Below are positions 62,577-64,000 of a stretch of DNA of 64,000 nt, piece after piece. Numbering within the stretch: position 1 is the stretch's first letter; the number at the start of each line of letters is the position of its first letter. Made by a program: the position numbers and the translations under genes. The notes under the pieces were generated by a model. That model was not told the DNA's origin, searched no databases, and saw nothing but the letters and a program-made list of their open reading frames with translations. The stretch comes from Scolanthus callimorphus (taxonomy: Eukaryota; Cnidaria; Anthozoa; Actiniaria; Edwardsiidae). The DNA is taken from positions 8,667,575 through 8,731,574 of the forward strand of contig CM066915.1 in assembly GCA_033964015.1 (NCBI GenBank), in the 5' to 3' direction.

Positions 62577-63661
62577 ATGGAAACGTTTGACAACGAAATT
62601 TACTTCTTTGACAACTTCACTGATAAGTTACGACAAGAGATGTGTCCTAATTTGGTTCGCTCGCGGACATCAGCAGTGATTCCTATCTACTACCTAGTGA
62701 TGGCTCTTTCCATTATCGGCCCTCTGCTAGTCATCCTCGTCATTTCTCGTAACCCTAAGCTGAGGACAGCGCCTAACATGTTGCTCGCCTCCATGACCGT
62801 ATCGGATCTAATCTACGCTCTTCTAATGCCTGTTTGGATAGACTCTATCAAGCATCCCTCGTCAACCGTAACCTCAACTCCTTGGCCTTTCCAAGGTACG
62901 TTTGGTACGGTGACATGTAAGCTTGTGTACTATTTATCTTATGTGACAAGCACAGTGTCTATTGCTACTATAACGGCTGTGAGTGTGGAGAGATTTTATG
63001 CCGTTGTGTTACCGTTCAAGGCACGATTCATGACGCGCCGTGCTCGCTGGATTGCGATTGTCGTGACGTGGGCGTGCTCGGCAGTGATTGCCGTTCCTAG
63101 CTGGTTCTTTTTCCACTTGAGAAAATATAACAATAAACAGTACTGCGAGAACGAACTCGACTTAGACATAACCCGAACCTCCAAAGGAATCACATGGATG
63201 GCAACTTATAATGACCTTATTTTCTTTTCCATCTCCTTTACTGTTGCGATTGTGCTATATTCCATTATTATCAGAAAACTAAGGCGTCAGAAATCACCTG
63301 GGCATACACTCGGCGAACGTCGTGTACACGAACGAAGAAGAAATAAGCGTATTATTGGCATGTCTGTTATTATTGTTACAGTGTTCTCTCTCTCCTGGGG
63401 TCCGGCTTTTATTCTTCCAACCGCTGGGTATCTTATCTGGGGCCCGAGGAGAGCCCATGCTGGCTTCACGTATGGATGGCTGTACAGTCTATCGTTTGCT
63501 ATAGTAACGGATTCATTAATCCCCTTATTTATTTCACGTTCATGCGATCTTATCGCCAGGGGTTAAGGGATTTACTGAGGATACGCCTCACACGGCCTGC
63601 TTTCTGTAGAAAAGGCTATGATCTCAATTATAGTAATTCTTCATTCACAGTGTCTAAATAG
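62577..63661 (+). CDS. Class A GPCR, peptide-receptor type, intronless, one frame break
   Basis: Seven-transmembrane rhodopsin-family receptor at the plasma membrane. The ATG at 62577 follows a GTG that is not a start. Visible features: an N-glycosylation site at Asn13; TM1 about residues 34-57; Asp77 in TM2 (position 2.50); Cys114 and Cys190 for the extracellular disulfide; ERFYAV at residues 138-143 in place of DRY; FSLSWGP (residues 270-276) in TM6; and NPLIYF in TM7. The position of the conserved TM1 Asn (1.50) is occupied by Pro49, which is unusual. The frame breaks in TM7 at about 63498-63502, after LYSLSFA; one missing base would restore YSNGFINPLIYF and a tail ending at 63661. General likeness is to neuropeptide receptors (galanin/tachykinin/NPFF-type), but cnidarian receptors are expanded and the ligand is unknown. 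Confidence 0.88.
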
Positions 63662-63968
63662 GCGTTGTTAGCCATTCAAAGGCGATATAGATGATTTAAA
63701 CTGTAAAGCGTGTCCATGGTTAGGAGTGTCAAACACCTTCATCATCTCAGACTGGGGCCATACTAGTTCAATTTGCCCATCCAACATGTCTTTTGTTCAG
63801 TAGATGCTCAAAAATTCCATCGTCATTCATTCGATGGATCGGCGAGCGGTCGTTGGCTGATGGTCTTGATTCGACAGATGGTTGATTTCCAGATTTTATG
63901 TCGAGATGATGATACACTGACATGGTTTATTCACGGCATCATCGCACTGGTATCTACACTGAATGAGT

Positions 63969-63974
63969 AATAAA
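63969..63974 (+). promoter_or_regulatory. Possible GPCR polyadenylation signal
   Basis: AATAAA on the plus strand, about 310 bp after the GPCR stop codon. Confidence 0.35.
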
Positions 63975-64000
63975 GAAACGGAGCTCGTCATCCTAATTCT

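Overview
The window is repeat-rich, AT-rich animal DNA with small exons, GT-AG introns of 0.1 to 10 kb and very many foldback elements. The gene families, intron style and repeat types suggest a cnidarian, probably an anthozoan such as a stony coral or sea anemone; this is inferred from protein likeness only.

Layout. (1) 1-6.2 kb: a minus-strand LTR retrotransposon relic (LTR, primer-binding site and gag remain; pol is lost) plus sequence without recognisable genes. (2) 6.26-35.35 kb: one minus-strand gene, galactose mutarotase (GALM), in 8 exons. Its introns hold most of the repeats, a compact two-exon gene for a 75-residue secreted-type peptide on the opposite strand (19.3-19.7 kb), and a broken DUF3504/Crypton-like fragment (23.8-24.5 kb). 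(3) 37.09-39.79 kb: a complete three-exon glucose-6-phosphatase catalytic subunit gene, minus strand. (4) 40.11-56.23 kb: DNAJC17 (J domain plus RRM), plus strand, 8 exons, head-to-head with glucose-6-phosphatase across about 320 bp. Its 10.2-kb intron 4 contains an opposite-strand intronless sulfotransferase-like gene, a 4.3-kb element with long inverted ends and LINE fragments. (5) 57.6-60.5 kb: a truncated LINE 3' end followed by a decayed Penelope-like retroelement (RT plus GIY-YIG nuclease) with a hammerhead-like motif at its 3' side. (6) 62.58-63.66 kb: an intronless class A GPCR of peptide-receptor type.

GALM and the glucose-6-phosphatase gene are tandem neighbours; both handle free hexoses (anomer conversion, and release of glucose from glucose-6-phosphate in the ER). 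Several otherwise well-preserved genes carry one- or two-base frame breaks (DNAJC17 exons 1 and 8, the sulfotransferase, the GPCR at TM7), often in homopolymer or dinucleotide runs, while GALM and glucose-6-phosphatase are intact. This pattern looks more like residual assembly indels than pseudogenes.

The non-coding part is dominated by foldback/MITE elements. Eight have plausible TTA or TAA direct repeats (PIF/Harbinger-like), two have perfect 9-bp direct repeats (Mutator-like), and one has TA repeats and a CAGTCGAA end (pogo-like). Three tandem arrays stand out: a 128-bp satellite with TGACGTCA palindromes, a 20-bp minisatellite full of splice-like motifs just after GALM exon 3, and a 0.35-kb duplication between GALM and glucose-6-phosphatase.
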